64,000 nucleotides of DNA from Lachnospira pectinoschiza (GTDB lineage Bacteria; Bacillota; Clostridia; Lachnospirales; Lachnospiraceae): NCBI RefSeq assembly GCF_900103815.1, contig NZ_FNHZ01000008.1, forward strand, positions 1 to 64,000, in the 5' to 3' direction. The notes below the pieces were generated by a model. It did not search any database. It saw only the letters and a program-made list of their open reading frames with translations, and was not told the origin of the DNA. Positions 51,382 through 60,313 of this stretch are shown one piece after another; the stretch's first letter is position 1; the number at the start of each line of letters is the position of its first letter. A program made the position numbers and the translations under genes.

Positions 51382-52812
51382 ATGAATGACGTTTATCAGA
51401 CACCACTTGCTCAGAGATATGCAAGTAAGGAAATGCAGTACATTTTCTCACCAGACATGAAATTTAAGACTTGGAGAAGATTGTGGATTGCACTTGCAGA
51501 AACAGAGAAAGAGTTAGGACTTGATATAACAGATGAGCAGATTGAGGAATTAAAGGCTCATAAGGATGATATCAACTATGAGGATGCAAGAAAGCGTGAA
51601 AAGGAAGTAAGACATGATGTTATGTCTCATGTTTATGCTTACGGTTTACAGTGTCCTAAGGCAAAGGGAATTATTCACTTAGGAGCAACATCTTGCTACG
51701 TTGGAGATAATACAGACATTATTATTATGACAGAAGGTCTTAAGCTTGTAAGAAAGAAGCTTATCAATGTCATTTCTGAATTAGCTAAATTCGCAGAGGA
51801 GTATAAGGCACAGCCTACTCTTGCATTTACACATTTTCAGCCAGCTCAGCCAACAACAGTAGGTAAGAGAGCTACTTTATGGATGAATGAATTTGTAATG
51901 GATCTTGAAGATTTAGATTATATTCTTTCAACAATGAAGTTACTTGGTTGTAAGGGTACAACAGGTACACAGGCTTCATTCTTAGAATTATTCAACGGTG
52001 ATCATGACAAGATTCGTATGATAGATAAGAAGATTGCTGATAAGATGGGCTTTGACGCTTGTGTTCCAGTTTCAGGTCAGACTTACTCTCGTAAGGTTGA
52101 TACAAGAGTACTTAACGTACTTGCAGGAATCGCTGCTTCAGCACACAAGATGTCTAATGATATCAGATTATTACAGCACTTAAAGGAAGTTGAAGAACCA
52201 TTTGAAAAGAGCCAGATTGGTTCATCAGCTATGGCATATAAGAGAAATCCTATGAGAAGTGAAAGAATTGCTTCTTTAGCAGATTTCGTTATTGCAGATG
52301 CACTTAACCCAGCTATCGTTTCATCAACACAGTGGTTTGAAAGAACTCTTGATGATTCAGCTAATAAGAGAATGTCAGTACCAGAAGGCTTCTTAGCAGT
52401 AGATGGTATTCTTGATTTACTTCTTAATGTTACAGATGGTCTTAAGGTTTATGATAAGGTTATTCTTCGTCACTTCATGGCAGAATTACCATTCATGGCT
52501 ACAGAGAATATCATGATGGATGCTGTTAAGGCTGGTGAAGATAGACAGGTTATGCATGAGAAGATCAGAGAATTATCAATGATCGCAGGTAGAAGAGTTA
52601 AGGAAGAAGGTCTTGATAATAACCTTCTTGAACTCATCGCAGCAGAACCATCATTCCACGTAACAATGGAAGAGCTTCAGGCTAAGATGGAACCTATCAA
52701 CTACGTAGGTCGTTCAAGAGAACAGGTAGATGAGTATTTATCAGAAGTAATCAAGCCAATCCTTGATGAGAATAAAGAATTACTCGGCATGACAGCAGAG
52801 ATTAATGTGTAG
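51382..52812 (+). CDS. purB: adenylosuccinate lyase
   Basis: Cleaves fumarate from SAICAR and from adenylosuccinate. Family motifs are HLGATSCYVGDNTD near residue 98, and the signature loop SSAMAYKRNPMRSE near 285 with the catalytic Ser. 476 residues is the longer form common to Clostridia. It follows purF by about 77 bases, and its start has an AAGGAAGG site. A series of tandem hairpins and a complex terminator follow it, which could control the 3' end of the pur transcript. Confidence 0.96.
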   Translation: MNDVYQTPLAQRYASKEMQYIFSPDMKFKTWRRLWIALAETEKELGLDITDEQIEELKAHKDDINYEDARKREKEVRHDVMSHVYAYGLQCPKAKGIIHLGATSCYVGDNTDIIIMTEGLKLVRKKLINVISELAKFAEEYKAQPTLAFTHFQPAQPTTVGKRATLWMNEFVMDLEDLDYILSTMKLLGCKGTTGTQASFLELFNGDHDKIRMIDKKIADKMGFDACVPVSGQTYSRKVDTRVLNVLAGIAASAHKMSNDIRLLQHLKEVEEPFEKSQIGSSAMAYKRNPMRSERIASLADFVIADALNPAIVSSTQWFERTLDDSANKRMSVPEGFLAVDGILDLLLNVTDGLKVYDKVILRHFMAELPFMATENIMMDAVKAGEDRQVMHEKIRELSMIAGRRVKEEGLDNNLLELIAAEPSFHVTMEELQAKMEPINYVGRSREQVDEYLSEVIKPILDENKELLGMTAEINV

Positions 52813-53040
52813 CTGGATTTGCTACGCAAAGCCAGCGCCCGTATCGTGCGAAGCACGATACAAGGTATGAAGAATAGTATAGTGGGACGTGGGCCAACGC
52901 CCGTATCACCCGAAGGGTGATACAAGGCATGAGGAATAGAGTGGTGGTTCATGTTGGGCCAGCGCCAGTATCGCGTTTACGCGATACAAGGCATGAAAAA
53001 TATTGTAGTGGGATGTGGGCAAGAGCCCATCCCGCTGTAA
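52813..53040 (+). repeat. three tandem repeats with covarying hairpins
   Basis: Units at 52831-52892, 52893-52957 and 52958-53018 share GCCAxCGCC, a GTATC...GATACAAGG hairpin and TATGAAGAATA/GTGGG-like segments. The hairpin stem changes with compensation in each copy: GTATCGTGC/GCACGATAC, GTATCACCC/GGGTGATAC, GTATCGCG/CGCGATAC. Between units, GGGC/GCCC forms a second small hairpin. A last partial unit (53019 onward) closes with GGGAT/ATCCC. It lies between purB and its terminator. Confidence 0.85.
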
Positions 53041-53042
53041 AT

Positions 53043-53125
53043 AAGAGGCGATTTTTGTACCGACCCCCAAAAGTTAGACCTAAAAATCTAACGATTGGGA
53101 GGTCGGTACATTTTTCGCCTCTTTT
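53043..53125 (+). terminator. terminator of the pur operon, carrying an inserted palindrome
   Basis: Outer stem AAGAGGCGA (53043-53051) / CGCCTCTT (53116-53123) followed by a T run. Its loop is occupied by the 55-bp inverted-repeat element at 53056-53110. Without that element the stem would be a normal terminator with a short T loop. Confidence 0.75.
53056..53110. mobile_element. MITE-like remnant with IS3-type terminal inverted repeats
   Basis: TGTACCGACCCCCAAAAGTT from 53056 and, reversed, TGTACCGACCTCCCAATCGT from 53110 are imperfect inverted repeats of about 26 bases, with GTTAGA/TCTAAC at the centre. TG...CA ends and the CCCCCAAAAGTTAGAC core resemble IS3-family termini. No transposase lies inside. 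The family link comes from memory and needs a database check. Confidence 0.5.
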
Positions 53126-53850
53126 TTATTATTATAACTTACTGGGTTTCTTCTAACTTGCTTATTAATTTTTGACGGATTTGTCGAATTTACTTCTGAT
53201 AATAAAACTAGATACCATCACCGAGAAATTTTCTTTGATTTGATGGAGAATTATTATAATTTTATCGCTATAGCCTACAGGCAACACAGAGAAATTTCTT
53301 ATTTGCTTGCAAAGTGATAGTTTAGTATATTTAATAGTTACAGGTAAATAAAAGATTTCTTGGAATTGCATGTAGCTTATAAAGTAAGGCTTACATACTG
53401 ATGCGGTTAATTCTTGCTTTTTTTGTTATTACTTGTAGGGTATTAAGAGACAGGAAGAAATCTCTTTATCACGTTAATATACGAATTACAGGTAAATAAA
53501 GAAAAAAGCAAGTTTGAATGTAATAGTTAATGAAACTTAACTAGCTCAATTCATTCAATATAGGAAAAATTTTGATTTGATGGTATAACCCGCCGAATTA
53601 CAACAGTTTCTAGGAAAGATAAAAACCCACCAATACATCAAATCCAGAAAAAGTAAGATTTGATGGTAAAATCCAGTGCCAGAATCAAAGAAAAACAGTA
53701 AACAACGACCCACAACAAGCTCCCCACTCAACAATCCCTCTAATTTCAATCCTATTCCCACACTTTCTATATTATAGAAATCAAGAACAACTATATATCC
53801 TAAACTATTGATAAATACTGACTTTTTTCAAAAAAAATTACAAAAAATGC
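53126..53850. other. 725-base noncoding region, AT-rich
   Basis: I see no gene with a ribosome site on either strand. Short repeats are present: GATTTGATGG at about 53234, 53574 and 53660, with its complement CATCAAATC near 53637, and TTACAGGTAAATAAA near 53338 and 53486. It may be a decayed region or old element. Confidence 0.5.
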
Positions 53851-53880
53851 TTGACAGAAAAGAGCTAATTGTTATATACT
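53851..53880 (+). promoter_or_regulatory. promoter of tRNA-Val and tRNA-Met
   Basis: Perfect TTGACA at 53851-53856 and TATACT at 53875-53880, 18 bases apart, 40 bases before tRNA-Val. Confidence 0.75.
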
Positions 53881-53919
53881 ATCCAAGTCGCAAGTGCTTA
53901 GCACTTCGGCGATAAGCTT

Positions 53920-53992
53920 GGGGTCTTAGCTCAGCTGGGAGAGCATCTGCCTTACAAGCAGAGGGTCACAGGTTCGAGCCCTGTAGGCCCCA
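53920..53992 (+). tRNA. tRNA-Val (TAC), copy 2
   Basis: Identical in all 73 bases to the gene at 649-721; anticodon loop CTTACAA. CCA is not encoded. The flanks are unrelated to those of copy 1. Confidence 0.95.
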
Positions 53993-54027
53993 CTACTATT
54001 CCAAGTAGAAGCTTATCAATATAATAT

Positions 54028-54101
54028 GGCGAGATAGCTCAGTTGGCTAGAGCACACGGTTCATACCCGTGGTGTCGTGGGTTCAAATCCCTCTCTCGCT
54101 A
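54028..54101 (+). tRNA. tRNA-Met (CAT), elongator
   Basis: Acceptor GGCGAGA pairs with TCTCGCT. The anticodon stem CACGG/CCGTG with loop TTCATAC gives CAT. The body resembles the Bacillus elongator tRNA-Met. It is not an initiator, as the stem lacks the G-C run typical of tRNA-fMet. Confidence 0.9.
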
Positions 54102-54109
54102 CTAAAGTT

Positions 54110-54134
54110 AGCAGGTCGAAAGACCTGCTTTTTT
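54110..54134 (+). terminator. terminator after tRNA-Met
   Basis: Perfect 8-bp stem AGCAGGTC/GACCTGCT, GAAA tetraloop, six T. Confidence 0.93.
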
Positions 54135-54293
54135 GTTGCCTAAAGCCAGCTAATATTGTTTTAAGCAGAAGTCTAATGGTCCTTCATCTTCCTAGCTTGA
54201 TACTTGAAAAAAGCTCTATATAAGTTTAAAATTAGATTATATATTGAGCGTGAATAATTTTGACTTTTAATAACACTACTTTCAGGAGGAACT

Positions 54294-56219
54294 ATGGCTA
54301 ACGAAGTATATAATATAGTCGGTGAAGTAGCATCATTATCCTTTGGGATAATGATTATTATTTTGATGCTTTTTACAAGACCAAGGATTACCTTTGTATA
54401 TAAGTTATGTTCTATAGGCTTGTTCCTTGCAGTAATCGCAAATGCGGTTAATATCCTAATTATCAAGCTTGCTGCTGATTTTCAAAAAGATGATTTTGTC
54501 TTTCTAGGCTTTTTAATGATTATTTTTATGGTGATTTATTTTTTTGTAATTTCTCTTTTATTCTCATATATTAGCTTTCTTTCAGCATATAGGCGTCGAT
54601 CTGCTACAGCAATTAATATCATAATCTTTATTGTTGCAATTATTTATTGCTGGTTTGCTGTGTCTAAATTTATAAATGGAGAAATTTTGGTAGCAAAAAA
54701 CGGAATTCTTGAGCTATACATTTTTGAAAAATTCCTGATTTTAAGTTCCTTTGTGGCTTCCTTTATGTCTGTGGTAATTACTATAATCGACTACGATAAC
54801 CTGTCAAAGATCGTAAAAAAGACAGTGTTTTTCTTCTTTGCAGTTAACCTTATTATTTTGCAGCTGCAGTACCTCTTTTATCCGCACATTTTCATAAGCA
54901 TTACTTATGTGTTGCCTTTTGCTATGTTTTATATAGTTTTCCATGCAAATCCTCACGACGAGCTTATGGGAAGTCAGGATAAGAGCTCCTTTGAGACTAT
55001 GATGCGCCAGGATAAGGTGGCGGGTAAAAATGTACTGTATATGTTTATTAAGGTGCCACGCCTGACAAATTTCGATTTCCTGGGGGACAATAATTTCGTC
55101 TATCTCCATACTGCTAGATGCACAAGAAAGCTAGAAAATTTAGGCTACGGCATAACGATTTTTAATTTAGGTTATGGCGAATTTGCTATTAGATTTAGCA
55201 ATAGATATTTTATAGATACTAATAAAATCACCGGCAAGGTGGTGGAAATTTTAAAGGAATTCATTGAATTTGAGGAGAGCAACACTATTTATAGGCTTGT
55301 TGTCATGGATGCTAAGAAGGTGAATTTTGATCCTTATAGGGCTAGAATGTTATTTCTATATATTTTAGAAAATAAAATCGAGGACGATTTTTCATCTATG
55401 AGCTATATAATTCGTGCCTCCGATTATGATGCCTTTGAAAAAGAAGAGAGGATTCTATCGGTTTTAAGGGACATTTCCTATGAGAGAAATCTTAATGATG
55501 AGAGAGTGCTTTGCTATGCCCAGCCAATTTTTGATGTAAGCACTGGGGAGTTTAGGACGGCAGAGGCTCTTATGCGTCTAGAGCTTGGGGGACATGTAAT
55601 TGGGCCAAGACGCTTTATAGGACTTGCTGAAAAACATGGCTACATCCACACCCTTACTTGCATTATGTTAAATAAGGTTTGCAAGGAGATTAAGAAATTA
55701 GAGGATGCGGGTTATGATTTTGACGGCGTTACCCTTAATTGCTCGTCTATTGAATTTTCAAGTAAGAATATGTATAAGCAGTTGTTTAAAATAATTTTTG
55801 ATAATAAAATACAGATTTCCCATATTAGAATGGAGCTTACAGAAAGCGCTCTCTTTAGCAATTCTTCTAATGTAATAACAAACATGAAGAAGTTAAATGA
55901 GGCGGGAGTGATTTTCTATCTTGATGACTTTGGAACGGGCTACTCAAATTTTGAGAGAGTAAGGGAGTATCCTTTTAATATCATAAAGTTTGATAAGTCC
56001 TTACTTTACGCCGCCGAGAAGGATGATAATATGTCAAATGTAATGTCAACCATGGTTAACATGTTTAAGGCAGAGGGCTGCCAGACTTTAGTTGAGGGTG
56101 TTGAAAATGATTATCAGAATAAAGTTTCACTAAATAACGGTTTTGATTTCATCCAAGGCTATAGATATGCAGTACCAGAGCCGATTGAAGCCCTAGAAAA
56201 TTATTTTAAGAAAGATTAA
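54294..56219 (+). CDS. membrane c-di-GMP phosphodiesterase (degenerate GGDEF-like plus EAL)
   Basis: Predicted to hydrolyse c-di-GMP. Residues 1-215 hold about seven membrane helices forming a sensory module. A soluble middle region (about 235-390) resembles a GGDEF domain without the GGDEF motif. The EAL domain (about 405-635) has AEALMRLELGG for EAL, NCSSIEF, ELTES, DDFGTGYS, a Lys/Asp pair in IIKFDKSLL, and EGVEN, so it looks active. Length 641. The start has CAGGAGGAAC. The PilZ protein at 48.2 kb and the giant adhesin suggest a role in surface behaviour. The signal sensed is unknown. Confidence 0.9.
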   Translation: MANEVYNIVGEVASLSFGIMIIILMLFTRPRITFVYKLCSIGLFLAVIANAVNILIIKLAADFQKDDFVFLGFLMIIFMVIYFFVISLLFSYISFLSAYRRRSATAINIIIFIVAIIYCWFAVSKFINGEILVAKNGILELYIFEKFLILSSFVASFMSVVITIIDYDNLSKIVKKTVFFFFAVNLIILQLQYLFYPHIFISITYVLPFAMFYIVFHANPHDELMGSQDKSSFETMMRQDKVAGKNVLYMFIKVPRLTNFDFLGDNNFVYLHTARCTRKLENLGYGITIFNLGYGEFAIRFSNRYFIDTNKITGKVVEILKEFIEFEESNTIYRLVVMDAKKVNFDPYRARMLFLYILENKIEDDFSSMSYIIRASDYDAFEKEERILSVLRDISYERNLNDERVLCYAQPIFDVSTGEFRTAEALMRLELGGHVIGPRRFIGLAEKHGYIHTLTCIMLNKVCKEIKKLEDAGYDFDGVTLNCSSIEFSSKNMYKQLFKIIFDNKIQISHIRMELTESALFSNSSNVITNMKKLNEAGVIFYLDDFGTGYSNFERVREYPFNIIKFDKSLLYAAEKDDNMSNVMSTMVNMFKAEGCQTLVEGVENDYQNKVSLNNGFDFIQGYRYAVPEPIEALENYFKKD

Positions 56220-56400
56220 AGGAGGGGCTTATTCTCCTTGCCTTATACTTGCTAAGTTTATAAAAATATGGTTTACTTATAAGGTTAGAGCAATAATTAA
56301 TCTATACTTTAGAAATCCTTAGATTATAAGGACTAAAGCTAAGATTTTAGATAAATAAGACAGAAGCATTTTAATAAAGACAAGATTAGGAGGAAGTGCA

Positions 56401-56955
56401 ATGAGAGTTGGATTGGGTTATGACGTACACAAGCTAGTTGAAGGAAGAAAGCTTATTATTGGTGGCGTTGAGATTCCATACGAAAAAGGCCTTCTTGGAC
56501 ATTCAGATGCAGATGTGCTTCTTCATGCTATAACTGATGCAATTTTAGGAGCTGCAGCCCTTGGAGATATTGGTAAACATTTTCCAGATACAGACCCTAA
56601 ATACGAAGGAGCAGACAGCTTAAAGCTGTTATCTGAAGCCGGCAAGATGGTGGATGAGAAGAACTTCATTATTGAGAATATAGATGCAACTATAATAGCT
56701 CAAAAACCTAAGATGAGACCTTATATAGATACAATGAGAGAAAATATTGCTAAGGCCCTTGGTTTATCAATTGACCAGGTCAATGTCAAGGCAACAACAG
56801 AAGAAGGTTTAGGCTTTACAGGTAATGGTCAGGGGATTTCATCTCAGGCTATTGCGTCTATTTCATCAGTGGATAACTACATTTATGGTGAATCTGATAT
56901 GACAAATTGTTGCGGCGGTTGCAACGGAAATTGTCCAAAAAATCAGAATAGTTAA
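56401..56955 (+). CDS. ispF: 2-C-methyl-D-erythritol 2,4-cyclodiphosphate synthase with Cys-rich tail
   Basis: Makes the cyclic diphosphate of the MEP isoprenoid pathway. Metal ligands are in GYDVHKL (D8, H10) and the [16 protein letters not shown] loop; [13 protein letters not shown] and [11 protein letters not shown] follow. The core ends near residue 158. A tail of 26 residues follows with CCGGC and NGNC, absent from ordinary IspF, which could bind a metal or Fe-S cluster. The start follows AGGAGGAAG. It heads ispF-cysE-cysS-mrnC-rlmB-sigH, close to the B. subtilis order, without gltX and the yacP/rae1 gene. Confidence 0.95.
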   Translation: MRVGLGYDVHKLVEGRKLIIGGVEIPYEKGLLGHSDADVLLHAITDAILGAAALGDIGKHFPDTDPKYEGADSLKLLSEAGKMVDEKNFIIENIDATIIAQKPKMRPYIDTMRENIAKALGLSIDQVNVKATTEEGLGFTGNGQGISSQAIASISSVDNYIYGESDMTNCCGGCNGNCPKNQNS

Positions 56956-56974
56956 ATGAAATGGAAGCGATTTT

Positions 56975-57649
56975 ATGAATTTTTTAAAATATGTAAAACA
57001 AGAAACCGAAGTAATTAGACAAAAGGATCCAGCCATTAAATCTAACTGGGAAGTCCTTTTATATCCTACTTTCTGGGCACTTTATCACTATAGAAGAGCT
57101 CATAAATTGTATGAAAAGGGACATTTTTACAGAGCAAGAAAAATTTCTCAAAGAGCAGCAAGAAAGACGGGTATTGAAATCCATCCCGGTGCTGTAATTG
57201 GGGAGGGTTTCTTTGTGGATCATGGTCATGGAGTAGTAATTGGCGAAACAGCCATTATAGGTAATAACGTTACTCTTTATCAGGGCGTAACCCTTGGTGG
57301 TACTGGTAAGGAGCATGGAAAAAGACATCCAACTCTTGGAGATAATGTCATGGTAGGAGCTGGAGCTAAGGTACTTGGTAACATTAAGATTGGCAATGAT
57401 TGTAAGATTGGTGCCGGTTCAGTAGTTGTAAGAGATGTGCCAGATGACTGTACAGTCGTTGGTATTCCAGGTAAGATCGTGGTTCAGGATTGTAAGCGAT
57501 TAATTGAAAATCTCGATCAGGTAACACTACCAGATCCAGTTGCGGCAGAATTCTGCAAGCTTAAGGACGAGAATGAGAGAATCTTAAAGAGAATAAGTAA
57601 ACTTGAGAAACAGGTTGCTGAGAACAGAGATCATATGATTATAAACTAA
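56975..57649 (+). CDS. cysE: serine O-acetyltransferase
   Basis: Acetylates serine for cysteine synthesis. An N-terminal helical segment (1-70) is followed by a left-handed beta-helix of hexapeptide repeats with DHGHGVVIGETA, VTLYQGVTLGGTG and GAGAKVLGNIKIG, including the catalytic Asp-His pair. Residues after 185 form a longer, charged coiled-coil-like tail than usual. Length 224. It follows ispF by 19 bases with a weak GGAAG site. Together with cysS it supplies and charges cysteine. Confidence 0.95.
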   Translation: MNFLKYVKQETEVIRQKDPAIKSNWEVLLYPTFWALYHYRRAHKLYEKGHFYRARKISQRAARKTGIEIHPGAVIGEGFFVDHGHGVVIGETAIIGNNVTLYQGVTLGGTGKEHGKRHPTLGDNVMVGAGAKVLGNIKIGNDCKIGAGSVVVRDVPDDCTVVGIPGKIVVQDCKRLIENLDQVTLPDPVAAEFCKLKDENERILKRISKLEKQVAENRDHMIIN

Positions 57650-57674
57650 AAGAGTTTACAGGGAAGGTAATAAA

Positions 57675-59093
57675 ATGAAGATTTATAATACTTTAACTAG
57701 AAAAAAGGAAGAATTTGTACCAATCGAAGAGGGTAAGGTAAAGATGTATGTTTGTGGACCTACAGTTTACAACCTTATTCATATCGGTAATGCTAGACCA
57801 ATGATAGTATTTGACACTGTTAGAAGATATTTTGAATATAAGGGTTACGAAGTTAACTACGTTTCAAATTTCACAGATGTTGATGATAAGATTATTAAGA
57901 AGGCTAACGAGGAAGGTACAACAGCTGACGTTATAAGCCAGAGATATATTGCTGAGTGTAAAAAGGATATGGAAGGCATGAACATTAAGCCTGCAACAAC
58001 ACATCCTCTCGCTACTAAGGAAATTCCTGGTATGCTTGACATGATTGGAACTCTTGTAAAAAAAGGACATGCTTACGCAAAGAACGGAACAGTTTATTTT
58101 AAGACACGTTCTTTTGATCAGTATGGTAAATTATCTAAGAAGAATATAGACGACTTAGAGGCAGGCCACAGAGATGAGGCACATGCCCTTAAGGTTTCAG
58201 GCGCTGACGAGAAGGAAGATGCACTTGATTTCGTATTATGGAAGCCAAAGAAGGACGGCGAGCCTTACTGGGAATCACAGTGGTCACAGGGTAGACCAGG
58301 CTGGCATATTGAGTGTTCTGTAATGGCTAAGAAGTATCTTGGTGATACAATCGATATCCATGCAGGTGGCGAGGATTTAGTTTTCCCTCATCATGAAAAT
58401 GAAATCGCTCAGTCAGAGTGCTGCAATGGTGTAGATTTTGCAAAGTATTGGATGCACAATGCATTCCTTAATATTAACAATAAGAAGATGTCTAAGTCAG
58501 AGGGCAATTTCTTTACAGTAAGAGATATTGCAGAGCATTACGATTTAGGCGTACTTAGATTCTTTATGCTTAGCGCACACTATCGTAATCCAATTAACTT
58601 TAGCCGCGAGCTTATGGAATCAGCTAAGAATGGTTTAGATAGAATCATGACAGCAGTAGCTAATCTTGATGAATTGGCAAATGCAGCAACAGCTGAAAGC
58701 TTAACAGAAGAAGAGACAAAGGTGCTTGCTGAAATTAAGGCTTGCCAGGATAAGTTTGAAGCTTCTATGGATGATGACTTTAATACAGCTGATGCTATTT
58801 CTGCAATCTTTGATATGGTAAAGATTGCTAACTCTAATGCTAATGCTGCATCAAGCAAGGAATTTATTGCTAAGCTAAGAGAGGCTATTGTAACATTTTC
58901 AGATATCCTTGGCCTTAAGGTGGTTAAGGAAGCAGAGTTACTTGATGCTGACATTGAGAACTTAATCAATGAGCGTCAGGCTGCAAGAAAGGAAAGAAAC
59001 TTTAAAAGAGCTGATGAAATCAGAGATGAGTTACTTTCAAAGGGTATTGTATTAGAGGATACAAGAGAAGGTGTAAGATGGAAGAGAGCTTAA
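57675..59093 (+). CDS. cysS: cysteinyl-tRNA synthetase
   Basis: Charges tRNA-Cys. The class I motifs are HIGN at residues 36-39 and KMSKS at 271-275. Zinc ligands include C27 in MYVCGPTVYN and the later IECSVMAKKY and GGEDLVFPHHENE. 472 residues is standard. Its last 16 bases overlap the start of mrnC, implying coupled translation. The start has GGGAAGG. No T-box was seen upstream of cysE or cysS. Confidence 0.97.
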   Translation: MKIYNTLTRKKEEFVPIEEGKVKMYVCGPTVYNLIHIGNARPMIVFDTVRRYFEYKGYEVNYVSNFTDVDDKIIKKANEEGTTADVISQRYIAECKKDMEGMNIKPATTHPLATKEIPGMLDMIGTLVKKGHAYAKNGTVYFKTRSFDQYGKLSKKNIDDLEAGHRDEAHALKVSGADEKEDALDFVLWKPKKDGEPYWESQWSQGRPGWHIECSVMAKKYLGDTIDIHAGGEDLVFPHHENEIAQSECCNGVDFAKYWMHNAFLNINNKKMSKSEGNFFTVRDIAEHYDLGVLRFFMLSAHYRNPINFSRELMESAKNGLDRIMTAVANLDELANAATAESLTEEETKVLAEIKACQDKFEASMDDDFNTADAISAIFDMVKIANSNANAASSKEFIAKLREAIVTFSDILGLKVVKEAELLDADIENLINERQAARKERNFKRADEIRDELLSKGIVLEDTREGVRWKRA

Positions 59094-59551
59094 GTTTTAC
59101 TAAGGCTATATTTGAGGGCCTTAATTTAAATGAGACTAATCCAAGACAGCTATCCCCTCTAGTATTAGCTTATATCGGGGATTGTGCCTATGATTTAATC
59201 ATAAAAACTAAGATTGTTTCAGAGGGCAACACTCAGGTTAATAAAATGAATAAACAAGCTTCATCATTAGTAAAGGCAGAGGCCCAGTCTATTATGATTG
59301 GTGTCCTTGAGCCTTTGCTTACAAGCGATGAGGAAGCTATATATAAAAGAGGCCGTAATGCAAAGTCTTATACTTCCGCAAAGAATGCCTCTATTACAGA
59401 TTATAGAAGAGCAACGGGCTTTGAGGCCTTAGTTGGCTATTTATATTTAACAGAGCAATTTGATAGATTGGTGGAACTTGTAAAAATCGGACTTGAATCC
59501 GAAGAGATGAAGACAAGAAAGCCAACTAATAGGAGGACTAATGAGATATAA
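59078..59551 (+). CDS. mrnC: mini-ribonuclease III
   Basis: A catalytic RNase III-like nuclease without a double-strand RNA-binding domain. In Bacillus it matures the ends of 23S rRNA. The catalytic motif is LAYIGDCAYDLIIKT, with VNKMNKQASSLVKAEAQ and NAKSYTSAKNASITDYRRATGFEALVGYLYL further on. 157 residues is slightly above the usual 140. The overlap with cysS and an 11-base overlap with rlmB mark a tight operon. The Lys/Arg-rich tail may aid RNA binding. Confidence 0.93.
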   Translation: MEESLSFTKAIFEGLNLNETNPRQLSPLVLAYIGDCAYDLIIKTKIVSEGNTQVNKMNKQASSLVKAEAQSIMIGVLEPLLTSDEEAIYKRGRNAKSYTSAKNASITDYRRATGFEALVGYLYLTEQFDRLVELVKIGLESEEMKTRKPTNRRTNEI

Positions 59552-60281
59552 GGAATTGACCTTTGAAGGCCGTAATGCGGTTTTAGAGGCTTTTAGATCA
59601 GGCAAAACAATAGATAAGCTATTTGTCTTAGATGGCAGCACAGATGGTCCAATTAAGACTATTATAAGAGAAGCTAAGAAAACTGACTGCATTATTAACT
59701 TTGTAGATAAGGAAAGACTTGATAGACTTGCTGGAACAAGCCGTCATCAGGGAGTTGTAGCCATTGGCGCAGCTTATGATTATGCAGAAGTTGAGGACAT
59801 CCTTAATCTTGCAAAAGAAAAGGGTGAAGATCCATTTATCTTTATCTTAGATGAAATCGAGGATCCACACAATCTTGGCGCAATTATAAGAACAGCTAAT
59901 CAGGCAGGCGCTCACGGTGTTATTATTCCAAAGCGTAGGGCAGTAGGCCTTACAGCTACAGTAGCTAAGACATCAGCTGGTGCTATTAATTACACACCAG
60001 TTGCCAAGGTAACTAACATTTCTAAGACTATTGAAGAGTTAAAGAAGGAAGGTCTTTGGTTTGTCTGCGCAGATATGGGCGGTGAGACTATGTATAATCT
60101 TAACTTAAAAGGCCCTATCGGCTTAGTTATTGGTAATGAAGGTAACGGCGTTAGCCGTCTTGTTAAGGAAAAATGTGACTTTGTAGCCTCAATCCCAATG
60201 AAGGGGGATATTGATTCCCTTAATGCTTCAGTGGCAGCAGGCGTACTTGCTTATGAAATCGTAAGACAGAGAATGGCTTAA
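59541..60281 (+). CDS. rlmB: 23S rRNA 2'-O-methyltransferase (TrmH/SpoU family)
   Basis: Methylates a ribose in 23S rRNA, probably the G2251 position. The N-terminal L30e-like domain covers residues 1-80, and the SpoU catalytic knot includes ILDEIEDPHNLGAIIRTANQAG near 115 and IPMKGDIDSLNASVAAGVLAYE near the C-terminus. Length 246 is standard. Its start AATAGGAGGACTAATG lies inside the end of mrnC. The target assignment is by family only. Confidence 0.93.
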   Translation: MRYKELTFEGRNAVLEAFRSGKTIDKLFVLDGSTDGPIKTIIREAKKTDCIINFVDKERLDRLAGTSRHQGVVAIGAAYDYAEVEDILNLAKEKGEDPFIFILDEIEDPHNLGAIIRTANQAGAHGVIIPKRRAVGLTATVAKTSAGAINYTPVAKVTNISKTIEELKKEGLWFVCADMGGETMYNLNLKGPIGLVIGNEGNGVSRLVKEKCDFVASIPMKGDIDSLNASVAAGVLAYEIVRQRMA

Positions 60282-60313
60282 GATTTTAACAGACTAATTA
60301 ATAGAGGGTGTAT

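Noticed and set aside
52831..53018. CRISPR array
   Set aside because: Units are only three, differ inside the repeat itself, and there are no unique spacers or cas genes. No other CRISPR-like array was seen in the window.
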